Positions 7,111-9,875 of a stretch of DNA of 9,875 nt are shown piece after piece. The DNA comes from Propionibacteriaceae bacterium (GTDB lineage Bacteria > Actinomycetota > Actinomycetes > Propionibacteriales > Propionibacteriaceae): the NCBI GenBank assembly GCA_003153855.1, contig PMBM01000032.1, positions 20,700 to 30,574 of the forward strand, given 5' to 3'. The notes under the pieces were generated by a model. The model was not told where the DNA came from. It saw only the letters and a program-made list of their open reading frames with translations, and did no database searches. Positions within the stretch are counted from its first letter, which is position 1. Every line of letters begins with the position of its first letter. Both the position numbers and the translations under genes were made by a program.

Positions 7111-8543
7111 CAGGAGAACCTTTCGTTGTGGATCGCGCCCTTCGGCGTACCAGCCGCCAGCGCATCCTCGATAACCAGATCAGAGATCCTCTGCGGGCCG
7201 CACACGTACAGATCGCTCTCGGCGATATAGGGCACGAGGTCCTGGATGCCCAAGGTGCCGTACTGCGCGGGCAACCAGGTGGGGACTTCGGACAGCTCGT
7301 TGCGCGGCCCGACGACCGCCAGCAGTCGCACCCCCTTCGCGCGGCACAGGACGTCGATCTCGTCCACCAGGTACAGCTGTTCGGGAGAGTGGGCCCGCAG
7401 GATCACGGTCGCGAGACCCGGGACGACGGTGGTCGCCTCGAGCAGCGACCGGATCGGCGCGATGCCGATGCCGATGCCGACCAGGGTGACGCCGAGCTGC
7501 GACCGTGACGCGTCGGTGAAGATCCCGTACGGACCTTCGACCGCCACGCGCGTGCCGGGTCGTACGGCCAGCAGCTTCGACGTGCCTCGCCCCAGCGCCC
7601 GTATCGTGATCCGCAGCGTGTCGTCGGTGGGCTCCGCGGACAGCGAGAACGGGTGCTGGTGCCACCACAGGCCCTTGCCGAGGAACCGCCACGACATGAA
7701 CTGGCCGGCCTCGGCCCCAAGCCGGTCGAGGCCTCGCCCGCTCATCTCGATGGAGACGACGTCGGCGTCCTCCAGCACGACCCGGCTCACCACGAGGTGG
7801 TGCTCGAAGGACGTGATGAGGGGGTAGATGAAGCGGAAGGACAGCAGCCCGAGCGCGACGATGGTGAACAGCGCGAGCCAGTACCAGCGCTCCCAGGTGC
7901 CCACGGCGAACAGACCCGACACCGAGAACTGGTGCGGCAGCGAGAGGCCGATGGCTGCGTACGTCGTGAGGTGGATGACGTGCCACACCTCGTACGGCAG
8001 GCTGCGCTTCACCGCCATGATCGACGTGATCGCGACGACCGACAGGGTCGCGAGCCCGATGAGGCTCAGCAGCAGGTCGGAGATCCCGAGCAGCGAGGCG
8101 ATCTCGTCGAAGATGCCGGTCGAGTACTGGGCGGCGTAGCCGAAGACCAGGAAGGTCGCGTGGAGGAGCAGGCCGTACAGGACCCACTTGCCGAGCTTGG
8201 TGTGGAGCGCGATCGCACGGTCGTGGCCGATCGCACGGTCGACGAACGGGATGCGCGCCGCCAGCACGAGCATGACGACCATGAGGTCGGTCGCCACGAG
8301 GCCCGTGACGATTCCCGCCGCGACCAGCATCTTCGCGCCGGACGTGATCGCCGTCTGCACGCCGCCGTCGGCCACCCACAACCCGAGCGCCGCTGCCACG
8401 GAACCCCAGCCGGCCACCGTCAGGAGGTCGCGCTGGACGTTCCGCATCGAGGTCTGCATCCGGTGCAAGCGCTGCACGGACCGCGCAGACACCCGGACGT
8501 CCGGGTTTCGCGCAGCAGCGGACGACAGGCCCTGGTTGGGCAT
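7107..8543 (-). CDS. Ferric-reductase-like transmembrane oxidoreductase (heme b, FAD, NAD(P)H)
   Basis: The predicted 478-residue membrane protein would move electrons from cytosolic NAD(P)H through FAD and two b hemes across the membrane. The N-terminal half has about six membrane helices. The heme-ligand pattern is HTKLGKWVLYGLLLH (His-X13-His) and, further on, WHVIH with a later PH. The C-terminal half is a ferredoxin-reductase module: HPFSLS (His297, FAD), VAVEGPYGIF, the dinucleotide loop GIGIGIAP at 356-363, a CGP near 448, and the terminal HNERFSW. The start is uncertain. I chose the ATG at 8543 because the in-frame extension up to 8699 has much lower third-position GC and rare codons such as TTA and AGA. 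None of the candidate starts has a good ribosome site. The gene leads the operon with the FMN-binding protein and apbE. The natural acceptor is unknown. Confidence 0.9.
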   Translation of the reverse strand: MPNQGLSSAAARNPDVRVSARSVQRLHRMQTSMRNVQRDLLTVAGWGSVAAALGLWVADGGVQTAITSGAKMLVAAGIVTGLVATDLMVVMLVLAARIPFVDRAIGHDRAIALHTKLGKWVLYGLLLHATFLVFGYAAQYSTGIFDEIASLLGISDLLLSLIGLATLSVVAITSIMAVKRSLPYEVWHVIHLTTYAAIGLSLPHQFSVSGLFAVGTWERWYWLALFTIVALGLLSFRFIYPLITSFEHHLVVSRVVLEDADVVSIEMSGRGLDRLGAEAGQFMSWRFLGKGLWWHQHPFSLSAEPTDDTLRITIRALGRGTSKLLAVRPGTRVAVEGPYGIFTDASRSQLGVTLVGIGIGIAPIRSLLEATTVVPGLATVILRAHSPEQLYLVDEIDVLCRAKGVRLLAVVGPRNELSEVPTWLPAQYGTLGIQDLVPYIAESDLYVCGPQRISDLVIEDALAAGTPKGAIHNERFSW

Positions 8544-8563
8544 GGCGTGGCCCCGCGTGGTAA

Positions 8564-8575
8564 TTGACACGTCAA
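8564..8575. promoter_or_regulatory. Short palindrome upstream of the oxidoreductase start
   Basis: TTGAC-AC-GTCAA is a 5-2-5 palindrome lying 21-32 nt upstream of the chosen ATG at 8543. It may be an operator or part of the promoter/leader. No matching -10 element is seen at the right spacing downstream on the minus strand. Confidence 0.35.
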
Positions 8576-8705
8576 CGAGGGTAGGGATCCGTGCTCTGGG
8601 GAGCCGCGTTAATGGCAGTTCTGTCATGGAGGCGTGCCGCGGTTCGGCCTCGGCGGATGGGCTGGGCTGACTCCGACGAGCGTCGAGCAGAGTGTCCATG
8701 CGGAC

Positions 8706-8711
8706 ATCCTG
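8706..8711 (-). promoter_or_regulatory. Possible -10 element for the flavin redox operon
   Basis: On the minus strand CAGGAT matches the -10-like hexamer proposed for the GH3 operon. No good -35 lies 16-18 bp upstream; the CCTGAGAA/TTCTCAGG palindrome occupies that space, which would suit an activator-dependent promoter. Transcription would start near 8699, giving a leader of about 155 nt if translation begins at 8543. Confidence 0.3.
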
Positions 8712-8717
8712 ACATTG

Positions 8718-8734
8718 CCTGAGAATTTCTCAGG
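8718..8734. promoter_or_regulatory. Perfect 8-1-8 palindrome between the two minus-strand operons
   Basis: CCTGAGAA-T-TTCTCAGG lies 12 nt past the nucleoside-hydrolase stop and just upstream of a possible -10 for the ferric-reductase operon. A near-symmetric DNA site with a single central base resembles a dimer operator more than an RNA hairpin (loop at most three bases), and no T-run follows on either strand. On the minus strand TCAGG recurs 10 nt further on, giving a direct repeat of TCAGG in helical phase. It could still contribute to termination of the upstream operon. Apart from this and the two neighbouring elements, the 202-nt gap shows nothing else. Confidence 0.55.
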
Positions 8735-8745
8735 TAAAGCCTTCG

Positions 8746-9699
8746 CTAACGCTGCGCCAAGGTCAGTTTCGCGTGGAGATCGGCCATCAGAAGGCGCATG
8801 TCGAGGTTGTGCCAGACCCGGATCGTACGGTCGGAGAGCACATTCCCGGTGTAGGCGCCGGTGTCGTCGAGCACGGGTGCCGGCAGCAGCTGGGACTTCG
8901 ACGAGGACGGCCAGGCCTCGAAGCTCGACTGCAGAGCAGTGAGCAGGACGAGCGGTGAGTCGCCGATGACGTACGTCTCGCCGAGGTTCAGGCCGAACCT
9001 CTGGGTCATGTCGGCGACGGACTCGAGGGTGTCGACGAGGTAGCTGCCGACGGGGGTGGCCCGCCAGGACTGCATCTCGGAGAACGAGGCAAGGGCCTCG
9101 CGGTAGGTGCTCCGGGGCACCTGCCAGACGACGAGGTCGGAGTCTGTGAGGACGACCTGTGCGGCCAGTGGGTCGATCATCGTGTTGTACTCGCCGACGT
9201 TCGGTCCGGGAGGCCCCTCGACGCCGGGGTACTCCGCACCGCCGATCCACACCACCGTGAGCTTCGACGAGATCGTGGGGTCCATGAGCCACGCACTCGC
9301 GATCTCGGTGAGCCCGGCACCGCAGGTCACGTACAAGGGCAGTGGGCTTTCGGCATGGGCCTCGGCGAGGATCTCGCGCACGGCGGCCGAGTCGATGGGC
9401 GTGTGCCGGTCCGTGAGGCCGACGTTGCTGCCGGCGACGACGCGAACGTCCGTACGACCAGCAAGCTCCAGCACAGTGAGGGCTTTGGCGGCGGCGTTGT
9501 CGGCGGTCGTGTCGCTCGGGTCGAAGCCGTCGCCAGTTCGCAGATGGGACCCGATGACGCAGCGGAGATCGACGGACGTCGACAGCGCGTGGTGAGCCAG
9601 CTGGACCAGCCCGTCGGGGTCTCCCGAGTAGTCGTTGTCGCTGACGACCCTGACGCGGGGGCCGCCGACCGTTGTCCAGGGTGCGGTGGCATCAGGCAT
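8746..9699 (-). CDS. Nucleoside-hydrolase-like protein, divergent active-site motif
   Basis: The 317-residue cytosolic protein belongs to the inosine-uridine nucleoside hydrolase fold, whose members cleave N-glycosidic bonds with a Ca2+ bound by an N-terminal Asp cluster. That cluster here is DNDYSGDPDG (Asp21, 23, 27, 29) instead of the usual DxDPGxDDA, so two Asp residues are separated by a proline. Other landmarks remain: the GxxT loop as CGAGLTEIA (Glu where Asn is usual), VVWIGGA, GEYNTMIDPLAA with Glu170 and Asn172 at the ribose-site positions, and Asp247 in VIGDSP. The start ATG at 9699 has GGAGG six nt upstream and overlaps the preceding GH2 gene by 8 nt. The variant motif and the glycosidase partner suggest that the substrate may be a glycoside other than an ordinary nucleoside; this is inference. 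Confidence 0.82.
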   Translation of the reverse strand: MPDATAPWTTVGGPRVRVVSDNDYSGDPDGLVQLAHHALSTSVDLRCVIGSHLRTGDGFDPSDTTADNAAAKALTVLELAGRTDVRVVAGSNVGLTDRHTPIDSAAVREILAEAHAESPLPLYVTCGAGLTEIASAWLMDPTISSKLTVVWIGGAEYPGVEGPPGPNVGEYNTMIDPLAAQVVLTDSDLVVWQVPRSTYREALASFSEMQSWRATPVGSYLVDTLESVADMTQRFGLNLGETYVIGDSPLVLLTALQSSFEAWPSSSKSQLLPAPVLDDTGAYTGNVLSDRTIRVWHNLDMRLLMADLHAKLTLAQR

Positions 9700-9875
9700 G
9701 GACGACCTCCAGGTCGAGGACGACCGGAGCGAGTCCTTCAGCCGTACACGTCACTGTGGCACGCCCGACGCCAGTGGGCCGTACGACTGCGAGGGCGCGC
9801 CCGTCGAACGTCCGCCACGTCGCATCGGCGAACCGCTCGGCGGTCTTGGGGTTGGCGCTGCACATGCCGGCCAGG
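9692..9875 (-). CDS. C-terminal end of a probable glycoside hydrolase family 2 enzyme (partial)
   Basis: Only the last 60 codons are in the window, and the gene continues past the right edge. The peptide contains CSANPKTAERF, then TFDGRALAVVRPTG, then TCTAEGLAPVVLDLEV. The order Asn-Pro-Lys, Phe-x-Gly-Arg-Ala-Leu-Ala-Val-Val-Arg, and a short beta-rich end resembles the terminal domain of GH2 beta-galactosidase-like enzymes that follow the catalytic barrel. The catalytic domain is not visible, so activity cannot be stated. The stop codon (9694-9692) lies inside the next gene, an ATGCCTGA overlap of 8 nt, so the two are almost certainly co-translated. The family call rests on this short tail and is moderately secure. 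Confidence 0.65.
   Translation of the reverse strand, partial: LAGMCSANPKTAERFADATWRTFDGRALAVVRPTGVGRATVTCTAEGLAPVVLDLEVVHA

Noticed and set aside
9327..9692. Open frame of 121 codons on the minus strand in another phase of the nucleoside-hydrolase gene
   Set aside because: It is a Ser/Arg/Pro-rich shadow frame of the real gene, with no family motif.

Overview
The window is high-GC DNA with strong G/C bias at third codon positions. Short overlaps between genes and an actinobacterial-type GyrA, with a QRRGGRG box and a long acidic tail, point to an actinomycete. Nocardioidaceae or a relative is a guess from general appearance, not a firm assignment. All genes look intact except the two cut by the window edges. 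No rRNA, tRNA, CRISPR array or transposase was found.

Layout. (1) 2-2095 (+): the 3' three quarters of gyrA, followed at once by a 12-bp hairpin. (2) 2143-2368: a convergent gap holding a 20-bp inverted repeat whose arms each contain a 15-nt palindrome. (3) 2369-2950 (-): a TetR-family repressor, divergent from (4) 3046-5447 (+): a two-gene operon of a cytoplasmic family 3 glycoside hydrolase/phosphorylase-like protein and a beta-phosphoglucomutase, coupled by a GTGA overlap. A CATTGC-N4-GCAATG palindrome over a predicted promoter sits between the repressor and the operon. (5) 5448-5634: a second convergent gap, filled by four copies of a 19-nt repeat arranged with exact mirror symmetry. (6) 8543-5635 (-): a flavin redox operon read as membrane ferric-reductase-like oxidoreductase, secreted or anchored FMN-binding protein, then ApbE flavin transferase. 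(7) 8544-8745: a gap with a CCTGAGAA-T-TTCTCAGG palindrome and a TTGAC-N2-GTCAA palindrome. (8) 9875-8746 (-): the last 60 codons of a probable GH2 glycosidase overlapping a divergent nucleoside-hydrolase-like gene.

How the genes may work together. The GH3 protein keeps the His-Asp dyad motif that, in characterised relatives, supports phosphorolysis rather than hydrolysis. Its coupled partner acts on beta-glucose 1-phosphate, the anomer a retaining beta-glucoside phosphorylase should release. The pair therefore looks like an energy-saving intracellular beta-glucoside pathway, probably controlled by the divergent TetR. The ferric-reductase/FMN-binding/ApbE trio is a self-contained extracytosolic flavin electron-transfer set: the enzyme that attaches FMN is encoded beside its substrate. 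The most unusual non-coding features are the mirror-symmetric repeats in both convergent gaps.
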